From Cristatella mucedo (taxonomy: Eukaryota > Bryozoa > Phylactolaemata > Cristatellidae): DNA of 64,000 bases. The notes under the pieces are model-generated. The model saw nothing but the letters and a program-made list of their open reading frames with translations. It had not been told where the DNA came from and made no database searches. How positions within the stretch are numbered: position 1 is the first letter of the stretch; every line of letters begins with the position of its first letter. Positions 1 through 12,500 of the stretch are shown here, one piece after another. The stretch spans positions 3,464,501 through 3,528,500 of the forward strand of contig WPIO01000025.1 in the NCBI GenBank assembly GCA_009760855.2, in the 5' to 3' direction. A program made the position numbers and the translations under genes.

Positions 1-290
1 AAACAAACAAAATGAATAATATGGTTAGGGGTGACATGCACAGGGTCAGCATGCAAATGTGGTTAGCGGCAGCATGCACAGTGTCAGCACGCATAAGCAC
101 ATCAAGGACGAATCACAGGGACCCACTAAATGCTGTCCTTAATAGGTGTGTTTTTTAGGTTCCTTTTAAATGTGGTCAGGTCAGGGGATGTTCTGACGCA
201 GGTCGGGAGGGAGTTCCAGGCTTTGCGAGCATACCATAGGAACCGTCGAAGTGATTTGCATAGTCAATGAAAAGCATCCGTCATCAGCTT
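1..290 (-). mobile_element. CR1/L2-like LINE 3' fragment, cut by window edge
   Basis: Near-identical over its length to the copies at 3479 and 5495 (shared AGGGGTGACATGCACAGGGT and GGGAGGGAGTTCCAGGCTTT). It encodes the last RT residues on the minus strand. Its poly-ATT tail would lie left of position 1. Confidence 0.85.
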
Positions 291-774
291 TATTTTGCTT
301 ATATCTTTAGGCATACCGGAAGTGACAGCTAATTCGTTGCATTGAGAGGACCGACTGTGAGTGAAGGGAGCAGCAATCACTTGTGTAAGCTTTGCATGTG
401 TCTGCATGTATGCATGAGCGTGTTTGTGCGAGCAAGAGACTATTTAACCGTTGATCGATCGGGAGGGAGATGCGACCGAATTTCATGGCTTGAAAGACTA
501 GCCTAGCAATCACATTTAGCCACACTGAACAATAGGGTACATGAAGATCGCTTAATATCTGCAGTATTCGGCATGGCAATCAGCTTCAGAACACCAGTGA
601 GTTCAGCGAGTTCAGTGAGTCGATTGGAAGTCGAGTTGACTCGTGTAATCTTACACAGCATGGCCGCAAAATGCAAAAGTGCAAGCAAGAGTGTTCAGTG
701 ACGTTGCGATGGGATGCCCTCGCCCTCCCCCATCAGGAGGGGCCTTGTCGAGTTTGAATGCAGCCCAAGCTTAC

Positions 775-843
775 GCTGTCATTCTCATAGTACTTTAGGT
801 TTTCTTGATCGAGCACAAAGTAGCGCCTCTTCCAGCTCTTGAT
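775..843 (-). CDS. PLEKHA1/2: PLEKHA1/2-like exon 6 (second PH domain core)
   Basis: 23 codons between a tatttgcag acceptor and a gtaagc donor, phase 0. IKSWKRRYFVLD followed by LKYYEND is the beta1-beta2 lipid-binding hairpin of a PH domain. I could not find the following exon in positions 1-774, so the gene probably continues outside the window. Confidence 0.82.
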
Positions 844-3800
844 CTGCAAATAGAACGCTGGCTGCTGCGTGACAGGAAGCAGCCGGAAGGCGAGGGCGCC
901 AGCAGATTGCCTGCACAGAGGACGTGGGTCGGGGAGGTATCAAAGAGTCACTCCCCGGACTGCGAAGCACAAGACAAGACGACCGGGCGTGTTTACTGGC
1001 TGGTGCGCCAGTCTCGCCAGGCCCATCTGTCGTGTCCATGCCTACGGTTTATGCAGTATGCCCTTACAAATAAAAAGTGCAAGCTTCGACGGCATCTCAA
1101 TACTAATACTCGCTGTGCAGCCTCAGCAGCGGCCGCTAGCGAATGCTGCCTCCCCTGCCCTTGATGCTTACCACTATTCCCTGCTTGACGCAGTAGCCGG
1201 CTCTGATGATGGCGGCTTTCGGTGCATGCTCGTGCTCCGTGGCGGACCCTCGATCAGAGTGGTTGGATGACCGTGCCGGCTTCTCGAAAGATGATCGATG
1301 AGCATCAGCTGGAGCTTGATGATGCCAAGCGTGAGCGGCGCTCGGCTGCAACACACGGAAATGTATGAAAGACGGAGAGACGAGCATGCGAGCAAGCACC
1401 TCGCTCACACACCTGCACACGTAAGGCACAATGCCACTGGCAGCTGTAACGAGGTGCTGTAAGGCAGCTCTGGATGCTCTGTCCTGTGCAGTAGGTTTTC
1501 GACTTCAAGACAACAGACACACGAGGCGCATGCAGGACATGCTCATACACTAGGGTGCAAGAAATCCTCGCAGCATGGCCCCTGCGCTGCTGTGGCTACA
1601 AATTCATTCGGGTAATGAGAGGGTTTCCAACGACACTCGGTATGCTAAAGTTATGCAAATCATGTGAAAATATTTGTTGAAAGATCAGAAACAAATGCAT
1701 ATGCTTTGGTGAGTATGCGTTTAGTGTCACGTCATACCACCAAGATACTTAATGACCTCTCTTGTCTGGAAAGGAATAGAGGCCGCTAGCTTCTGCCATA
1801 GCATATTTCACGGAGTTTTACTGAAAAAGTCGGCTAGTGTTGCAGGCCAAACAACCTGCCTCAGCTGTCTGTCGGCATCGCTCAATAGTTGTTCTACGGG
1901 GTTCAAATTAGGTAACTGGCTGAGCCACTGCACCAGCACTAAACAAGGATTCGTCAAAAGGTACTTCACCTGCCTGGCAGTCGGTTCAGGGTCGTTATCG
2001 TGCTGCCAAATGTAATGAGCCCCAAAAGGAGTATTTGAGCCTCGAAACCTGCTATTCTTGACCGCAATAACTTGAGTAAAGTACTCTTTGAGGAGTCGTG
2101 TAGTACTCGTGGCCTGTGGCAACGCCATGGCCTGCTCGGACGACTTGCAGACATAACACGGACATAATACGCTCACTATTCGAAGGGAGGTGTGCATGTG
2201 GTTGGCATCGCCGTGATTAATAATAATAATTATAGTAACACACTCGATAAAGTGCCCTTCAATCTCTTTCTAGGCGCTTTACTTTTGCTGCAAAGGAAGC
2301 ATGATTGAATGGTTAGTAGTAGCATGCTCAATTAACAACAAGAACATAATGATTAGGGGTGACATGCACAGGGTCAGCATGCAAGTGTGCTTAGTGGCAG
2401 TATGCACAATGTCAGCATGCATAAGCACATAAAGGACAAATAACAGGGATGCCCACTAAATGCTGTCATAAATAGGTGCGTTTTTAACTTAGTTTTCTTC
2501 TTTCTAAATGTGATCAAGTCAGAGGATGTCGTGAAGCAAATCGGGAGTGAGTTCCAGTCTTTGGGAACATACAAACTAAAGGCACGGTCTCCAAAGGATT
2601 AGAGGTTTGTATGAGGTCTAGGTAAACAGTTAGATTCCGAAAAGCAGGTGCTACGATGCTTAGCCTGGTGAGGCAGCCGAGTAGATCTGATAGGTAGGCT
2701 AGAGCCAAATAATGAAGGGACCTGAAAGTGAGTGACAAAACCTTGAAGTCGATGCGGTGATTGACTGGTAGCCAGTGCAGGTCAGCAACAAGTGGTGTGA
2801 TGTGGAAAGAGGTGCAGTGGACGCTCAGAGACTTTGTCAGCCACTTCACTGTAAGCATTGCAAAGTAGGCTCTTGAAAGTAGGCCAACGAGTAAGCTTCA
2901 GCGGCTGTATGCCACACAATGGCCACCCTCGGTTGGAAAGCATGAAAGGTGCTCTAACGCTACTACAGCAGCTAGCCCACTTGGCAGCAGCTGCTGCTAA
3001 TGGCTACATGCACGTCAGCGTGTCAGTAAGAAGCACTCAAGATTTTTCAATAATGAGCCGTGCGAGCAAGCAAGCCTGTCTAATGCTTGCTCTTACGTAA
3101 TACACTGTATTAATTGCTATCACAGAAGGGATCGTTAAATGGATAAACTCGTTGGACCAAAGGTGATAGCTGACAAATAGAAGTATCCAAGTAACTGCCA
3201 AAGCTAGTGCTCCTTATCCTACCAATCAAGTACCTTTTCACTTTTAAGTGCTCCCTGGCAGCATTTATTAGATGGTGCGTATGTGCGCCCATGTGTGCTT
3301 GTCCATGAGTGTGCCTTTGCAGGTCTGTATTTATGCTTATGCTATATAATAATAATAATAATAATTCACTTGATAAAGCGCCCTCAGAGAACTTAATCTC
3401 TTTCTAGGCGCTTTGCATTTGCTGTAAAGTGAAATTCAATTGAATGGTAAGTAAAATCATGCTTGAAAAACAAACGAAATGAATAATATGGTTAGGGGTG
3501 ACATGCACAGGGTCAGCATGCAAATGTGGTTAGTGGCAGCATGCACAGTGTCAGCACGCATGAGCACATCAAGGACGAATCACAGGGACCCACTAAATGC
3601 TGTCCTAAATAGGTGTGTTTTTAGGTTCCTTTTAAATGTGGTCAGGTCAGGGGATGTTTTGATGCAGGTCGGGAGGGAGTTCCAGGCTTTGGGAGCATAT
3701 GAACTAAATGCACGGTCTCCAAAGGATTTAAGGTTTGTTCGAGGTATTTCTAGACTGTTGGATTCCGAAAAGCGGGTGGTACGATGCTTGGCCTGATGGG

Positions 3801-3990
3801 GTAGTATATCTGACAGATAGGCTGGAGCCATAGAATGAAGGGACCTAAAAGTGAGCGACAAAACCTTGAAGTCAATCCGTTGGTTGACTGGTAGCCAGTG
3901 CAGGTCGGCAAGAAGTGGAGTAATGTGGCAACTGCGACGCTCACGGCAGACAAGTCTAGCAGCCGAGTTTTGCTATATCTATATCTATCC

Positions 3991-4029
<39 letters not shown>

Positions 4030-7000
4030 GATCTATCAATCGATCTGTCTGTCTGCCTATCTAAACACGCACGCACGCACGCACACACACACACACACCC
4101 ATCTTAGCCCAGGGAAAAGGTGCTCGCTCTTCATGACTGGGGTCGTGTGTTCGAGTCTTGCAGTGGTCGATTCTTTATTGACCACTGCAAGCAGTGGCAA
4201 TAGCTGTGAAGGCTCTTCTGCCCCTATATAAAATGAGCATGTTAAATCAGCTTACCTTTACTATATAGTAAATATATAGTATGTATATGCAGGTGTTCAC
4301 AGGTTAATATGCAATATTGGAACAAAAGGTGTATGCACCCTCTAAGTCTCTCTTACAGCATCCAAAATAGCACGAGAGTGAAGAAAGCTGGGATCACTTG
4401 ACATTGCATCTCTGCAGCACATTTGAATCGGCTGCCCATGTGCTTGACCCTCATACCGACCTTCACTCCTTAGTGCAATATTAAGATAGGACACTAGTCG
4501 TAGTTTTGTCCTACACGAGTTTGCACCTCTGACTAAACAACAGGTTCGTCCCTGCTCAAAAGCCCAAGAGTTAATGATGGGAGACAAATGTACTCTATCA
4601 TGTTTCCATTGGCAGAGCATTCCCTCTACCCCATTTCTATCCCTAGAGCACAGTGCTCAGCCCCACCCTTTCACTGTGGCTTAACAGGGTCACCTACGCA
4701 AGCATGGGTGAGGCATACTTAGTAAGGTAGACAGAAGAATGCAAACACAACATTACTCGGTTTGTGATGCTACCAAGTCACGTGGGCAGAAGCTCTTCGG
4801 CATGCTGCCGGTGTCCATGTGTGCATCACAGGGACACGTGACACAACCACAGCACATCGACAGGAGAGGCAAAACATCAGTATGGCGACTGCCATAGAAC
4901 GGAAGGGCAGGGAAAGGATTGCAAGACCAAGCAGTCGTCCAGATCAATTTTGCTACGGCAAGCCCTCCAGTAGCAATGAAGCTACACAGTCAACACTTAG
5001 TAATTGACATCAGGTGAAACGATGGACGGAGCACAGAGCAGCAGAGCAGCTGATTGGCAGCCGCTGATTATTCGAGCAATGCAGCAGCAGCAGCACTCCT
5101 GGACGTACCGCTTCCAAAATCGGCATCGGTATTTTTATAACACCATCACCGACAACTTCCGTTCTATAGCTACCTTCAATTGACTGCCGCTTGGGGTTCG
5201 TCTCTGATTTGAGCACCTTGAATAACAGACGAAAAGGCTCTAAGCTACTTTCAAATACGGAAATAAGCAATCCCTATGCTGATGTAGAGTGTACAGTAAG
5301 CTGCCGAATGGGGTTACTAGCTGCCGGCCACAAGTGTCTTCATTTTTGCTTTCTCATGCTAGCCTATGTAATAATAATAATGTATTTGATAAAGCGCCCT
5401 CAGAGAGCTTAATCTCTTTCTAGGCGCTTTACATTTGCTGCAAAGTGATATGCAATTAAATAGTAAGTAAAATCATGCTTGAAAAACAAACAAAATGAAT
5501 AATATGGTTAGGGGTGACATGCACAGGGTCAGCATGCAAATGTGGTTAGTGGCAGCATGCACAGTGTCAGCACGCACAAGCACATCAAGGACGAATCACA
5601 GGGACCCACTAAATGCTGTCCTAAATAGGTGTGTTTTTAGGTTCCTTTTAAATGTGGTCAGGTCAGGGGATGTTCTGACGCAGGTCGGGAGGGAGTTCCA
5701 GGCTTTGGGAGCATACGAACTAAATGCACGGTCTCCAAAGGATTTGAGGTTTGTACGAGGTATTGGTAGACTGTTGGATTCCGAAAAGCGGGTGGTGCGA
5801 TGCTTGGTCTGGTGGGGGAGTAGATCTGAAAGATAGGCTGGAGCCAAAGAATGAAGTGACCTAAAAGTGAGCGACAAAGCCTTGAAGTCAATCCGTTGGT
5901 TGACTGGTAGCCAGTGCAGGTCGGCGAGAAGTGGTGTAATGTAGCAACTGCGACGCTCACGACAGACAAGCCTAGCTTCGGGAGTTTTGCACCAGCTGCA
6001 ATCGCCTGATCGCACATGCCGGTAGGCCAGTAAGCAGTGAGTTGCAGAAGTCGAGACGAGATGTCACGAATGCATGGACCAACTTAGACGTGGTATCCTT
6101 ATCTAAACAAACCCGAATTTCAGCAATATTATGAAGCTGAAAATAGGCAGATTTGACCGTGGAGCTGATATGGTCGTCAAACGAAAGGTCGCTTTGGAAT
6201 ATGACACCTAGATTTCGAGCTGATTCGACAGGAGATATGCTGGCAGAGCCAATTTTGAGCGTCAGCCTTTCCAATTTCTGAATCACACTGGGTTTGCCCA
6301 TAACTAATAATGCTATGCACGATGTTTGTTTGCTTTTGAATTTTCTATGCCGTGGGTGTCACTAATATGGTTAGACATAACATGCACAAAGTTAGCATGA
6401 ATAAGCACACAAAAGGACAATTCACAAGACCCGGCAGATAATTAAATATTAAAATAACAATAATTCAGCAAGCAATTTGAGGGATGGAGGTGCTTCAGTT
6501 TCTGTTTAAATGTTGTCAAGTCAGGAGATGCGAGGTCAGTCGGGAGGAAGCTCAAGGCTTTGGGAGCATAGAACATAATAAGGCACGGTATCTAAAGAAG
6601 GATTTGAGGTTGGTTAGAGGTTAAACGACTTGATTCGGCAGAGCGGGTGGTGGTACGAAGTCTTGCCTGATTGGGAAGTACTCAGGATTGGTATGGAGGT
6701 AAGCAAGAGAATAGAAGGGCCTAAAGAGTGAGTGACAAAACCTTGAAGTCGATACCCTTCTTGATTGGGGAGCCAGTGCAGGTCGGTGAGAAGTGTGATG
6801 TGGCAACTCTTTCGCTCACGACAGACAGGCCTAGCTGCAGAGTTTTACACCAGCTGCAAGCACCTTATTGCACAAGGCGGAAGATCTGAAAATGGCGGGC
6901 AACTAAAGTTGAGATGGGATGTCACAATGCACGGACCAACGAGGATGCGGTATCACTGCCTAAGCAGGTCGGCATTGTTGCCATGTTGCCTTGCTGAAAG

Positions 7001-9279
7001 TAGGCAGACTTGACTATGGAGCTGATGTGGTCATCTAATGAAAGGTAACTTCTGAGCCGGACACTCAGGTTTCGTGCAAATGCTACGGGAGATATTCTGG
7101 CTGAGCCAATTTTGAGGAGCAGGTATCACCATTTCCAAGTACCATATTTTAGCAAGTGTAAGCCACCTTGTTTTCTCCAAAATTTGGGGTCAGATAGTGA
7201 ATAGAGGGCTTATACATGGGAGGTATACTTTTTTGCTTTAATATTGTAAAATAACATACCTGCCTTGAAGGCCACCCAACAAAGATTAACTGGTCGCCGA
7301 AATGAGCTCGATCACCTTGTTTATCAAGAAGTTTCAACAAGTGCGGCACTTAAAATGCAACGGACAGAACGGAAGATGACGCAGTCTATGAAGAAAGTGC
7401 CGACGACAATGAAGATAACGAATTGTACACCATATTTCAAGCCTGTGATATGAACGACATAGATGAAGAGGGCATCATTACTATTTCTGATGCCGAGGAT
7501 AGTAATAGTGAAATTAGTGATTGTTATGAGTCTTTACATCGTTCAATTCATTCAGTTATTGAATAAAACAACTTTTTCCTAAAAATTGGTTCACAATTTT
7601 ACAATTGGCTTATACATCGATGGGGCTTATATAAAATTCGGTAACACTAGGTTTGCCCATAACTAGCACATTGATTTTTGGTCACTCAATTTGACAGCTA
7701 TGCATGAAGCTGGAAAGTTAAGAGAGTTTGACGTAGGTAACGACAGATTAAAGCACATGTACAGCTGTATATCGTCTGCATAGAAATGAAAGCCTAGGTC
7801 GTGTTTGAAGATTACATCGACCAGAGGGGGGAGTATGAATTGTGGTAAGAAGTGGACCAAGCACTGAGTCCTGGAGTAAACCGTACTTTAGAGACTCCTC
7901 AGATGATTTTTGCCCGTGGACAACAATGCTCTGGAGTCTCCCACTGAAACCATCGCAGTGAAGTGCCAGTGGTGATGAGGCGAGATGAGAGGCGCTGGAG
8001 AAGGACAACGCTGATCATTAGTATCAAAAGCTGCAGAAAGATCCAGCAAAACAAGCAGAGACACTCTACCTAGGTCGGCATTCCTGAAAAGGTAGTTATA
8101 CAAATACAGCAATGCTGAGTAATTAGCACTAAAAACCTGACTAGAACTTACTTGCTAGGTTTCAAGTTTGGATATAAGAGCTTAGCTGGTTTGCCACTAC
8201 TCGTTCCAGTGTCTTTGATACGAACGATAATGGGGACACTGAGTGGAAGTATTACGTTCTCCTAGTCTAGTGTTGCCTTCTTAATGAGTAGCCCGATGAA
8301 AGCCTTTTTAATAGATGCAGGGTCAAGACCTGAGATTAAGGACATATTTTAATGTTATTTATGCATGGCGGCAAGAAATCTAACCAAAAGCAGGTATTGG
8401 ACCTAGAGTGCTAGTAGTCTTCATAGACTGGGATGTAGCTTTCGAGGTGAGGTGACTAGTGGCAGGCTTGAATGAGGATACTGAGTTGCTACAAGGAATT
8501 GGGGGATAGGAGTCCGGTGAAGATGTTACTGAGCAGAGGAAAGGGAAAGTTAGAGACTCTCTAATTATATCTATCTTGCTGATAAATAAGATAGAGAAGC
8601 AATCTGCAAGATCGCAGCAAGGATTGCTAGCTAAGGTGCTGACCTGGGAGCCATTAAGTATGTGGTTGATAGTCGACATAAACATTTTTGGACTGTGCAT
8701 CTCTGATTCGACAATCTCTTATTAGAAACTGAACTTGGCTTTTGTCAAGATAGACTAGTGTGATCTACAGGACACCTTGTATGTCAGTCCATGGACAGTC
8801 AGTTTAGATTTTTAGCAAGCTTTATCAAGCTTGTACTTGGGTATAGCTTGCTAGCCGATGATAGAACAGAAAATGCTCGACCAAGCTAAAAAATGCAGCC
8901 GCTTTTCTTAGAGACATGTCCAAAAAACAGAAAATAAAATCTTTATGGTACAATACTGGAAACAATATGCGAGACAGTAAATCACCTGTGAGATATATAC
9001 ATGCTATTAGCTTGAATTGCAGGCTGCAAACTCAACATAACCCACGGGGTTACCTGGCACTACACCGCTTTTTGAATCATTAGCATTATTAGTAGTATTG
9101 TGAATCGTTGAAAAAAGAATTGGCAGCCTTCACGCAGCTCAAGCATCCAGCAAGTGACAAGACTAGAGTCGTACCTTGGTATAGTATAGCGCAACCACGA
9201 ACGTTAAAAGTGGTGCACCACAATATGTATGTATGTATATGTGGTGCACCACAATATGTATGTATGTATATATATATTC

Positions 9280-9320
<41 letters not shown>

Positions 9321-9325
9321 ATATA

Positions 9326-9361
<36 letters not shown>

Positions 9362-9465
9362 GCATCACAGGTAGAAGCACATATAAATCCAGTCAAGAAA
9401 TAATTTAATCGCTTAGAACTGTGTTATGCGGTAGTCACAGGGTCACAGCATATGAACCCTGGTGT

Positions 9466-9561
<96 letters not shown>

Positions 9562-12500
9562 ACACACACACGTGAGCAAGCACACACTCACACACATACA
9601 CATGCTAAGCACGGTGCATATATACTTGCGGTGCACACACTCACAGATACCCATTGAAAAACATCTTGGCACAGCTGGTCAAGACAAAAAGGCTGATCAA
9701 GACAAAAAGGTCGGCTGATTTAACAGTCCTTCACATATCAATATGTGCAGATGCCTAGCTTATTTATAATGCATATTTATAACTTATGAGCATTTATAAC
9801 GTATAGCATATTTAGTGTAGAAGAGCCTTAAAGGCTATTGCCAGCATGCAACACAGTGGGAAATGAAGGATTTTTGCCTGCTTCAGGACTCGAACCCATA
9901 AACTGGGTCGTGAAGTGCAAGCACCTCACCCTCAGGCTAAAACCCAGGGGCTGAGAGGCTTTTCGGCCCAAATCTCAGATATTTAATAAAAAGAACACAA
10001 CTTCCTTCCTGCCATGAGAAACGATTTTCCTGTAGCCCCACTTAGGTGCTGGCTCAGCGATGAGGGGGAGAGAGCGCCACTGTAATTGCTGCGAATGATT
10101 GCTAACGGTTTTCAAGCAAGAGTGCATTCAATGGAGAGCAAACATAAATCTTTACATTGAGCAGCCTTCCCAGCAGTACGCATGACACCATTGCTAGCAA
10201 GTACTTCAACAGTGGTTCAGCAGTCATTGTACTACAACGATCAATCGAATAGCTCAGCAATTTTCATCAAAGAAATGTGAGAAGCCTAAAATCGCAGACG
10301 AACATCATAGCACAGTGGGTGACCTCCCAGACATGTGCACAAACCCCTAGCCAGCCATAGCAAAGCAGTCCCCACGGGCGATATCTTCCGGTAGAGTGCG
10401 ACCGGAAGAAGCACAGACTAGGAGGGCATATACAACGGGCTGTCAACGAACGTGCAAAGAACGAACTCACGCTTATTTTGGAGCACTGCTTAAGCGCCGA
10501 TATCCAGTCCTCCATTTCAGTGAACGAATGCGCTTGCAGAACATGCTTAACGCCATAGTAGTGCAGCGCTACAACGTGCAATTATCATGCTGAGCTGGTT
10601 TGGTCTAGCGGTTAAGGTGCTCGCCCCGACCAAGGTCTGACTGAGGTCATGGGCTCGAGCCCCGAGGCATATGTGAAGCGCCTGAATAGACATTAAGTTC
10701 TCTTGGGGCGCTATATATAAATGAATTATACATTATACATGCTCGAACTATGGAAAGCAATCCTACTAGTACAAGGAGATAACAAATGTCAAGATGTTAT
10801 ACAGCCTGATGGGAATTGTGATACAAGCAGCCAACCATTATTACGATTGCACACAGGGCCACGGGAGTGCGCATGCAGACAGGCGATCAGAGCGCTGGAG
10901 TGCCGATGAATTATGGCTATGAGCAGGCCAATTAAACCAAGAATATGTCAGAAAAATCCAGTCGGAATTCAAGCATCCCCATTCCATTGAAACCGCTTTC
11001 TTGATTGCAAACAACATCCCAAGCAGCAACGATAGAGGTAATGTCACTAACCTGGTCCTGCTTGATGTTTGACACATCTATTGATCATGATTTCCTACTT
11101 GACCGATTGAGAACAACGAACGGCCTGGCAAACACACTAGTGCAGTTCAAATCGCACTTGTACGATCGTTTTCAATCCGTGTCGTATGGTGGTCAAGTCT
11201 CATCCAGCAGACCATTCACATGCGGAGTTCCACGACGGTCCACTCTCTGTTCTTCGCTGTTCTCCATTTATACCGAGTCTCTTGGAAAAGAGATTCGGGC
11301 CCACAGGATCGGCTATCACTTCTATGCTGACGAGACCCAGCTATATGTGTAATTGAAACCATCGGAATCGATTGCATCGACTGATAAACTGACTTGGAGA
11401 AATTCGAAACTATATCTCTGCCAATTTCCTTAAACTAAACAATGATCTAACCGAAATCATACTCGTAGGGCCATCCCAAGCAAGCGGAAGGACTAGGAAA
11501 CTTTGATCCTCTCATTGGGGATGTTGTAGTGCAACCGTCATCGTGTGCTCAGAATTTAGGAGTCCTCTTTGCTAACTGCTTAAAGTTTGAAAGCTTCATT
11601 AAGAAGATGGCTTCCACAGCTAGTTATCCCTGTCTAAGAATAGGGACAGCCTATCTGGATAGCTTGCTAAAAATAATACTAGCTCTCTTCTTCTGTCTAG
11701 GCAGCAATTCTGTTTTAGCATGCAGACCGAAAAATGCCACTAAGCCTCTGAAGCTGCTGGCAGATATGGCTGCAAAGTTAGTCAACAAGTTCCAGTGGTT
11801 CAACAGTGTGTCTCCTCTGCTGAATGAGCTTCGATGAGTCCGGGTCGATCAGTGGATGTAGAGTAGAATTCTTACTCTGATCGCTGAAAGCCACTGACCT
11901 TGGAGTGTGCTGTAGAAAACCCTAGTGCATAAACCCAATTAGTCCTAGAGGCTTTGTGGAGTTACAGACGAGATACATGAAATGACACCACTGCCCTTGA
12001 AAAACGCCAGCATGACTTCGGGATTACTTGCGTTGTCGCTTGCCACCCAGCATGCCTTAACACACATGAATCGGAAGATACAATAGACGGTTCGGCACAC
12101 ATCTACCGGTTCAACTCTTATTAGCTACGTAGCCATTATTAGAACCATAATCCCCTAATACCACCACCACTCTCAGCGATCAAGCTTCATATCTGTAACG
12201 TCAAGGTATACAGCAGCAAGTCATTCCATTTTGACCATCATTACACGATTTGCTTACAGGTCGGATGAGAGCTGCACACACAGCGAATGGCAAGACAAGT
12301 GATACATGGGAAGTGCACATAGAAACTGCATTAAAGCAAACAACAGTAAAGCAAGCACAGAGCCGACCGGCAGGAACGGCAGAGGAAAGTTGTCTTGTCA
12401 GGCAACAGGGGACTTGAAGTCAGTAGTAATTATAATAATATTAATAATCCCAAGAGAAACTAAATCTCTTTCTGGGCTCTTTACATATGCTCAAAAGAGA

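Noticed and set aside
1-774. Remaining PH2 exon of the PLEKHA1/2-like gene
   Set aside because: A frame near 503-688 has a loosely PH-like stretch (GVLKLIAMPNTADIKRSS) but no convincing splice sites.
9421-9718. Thr/His-rich proteins
   Set aside because: Translations of a CA microsatellite.
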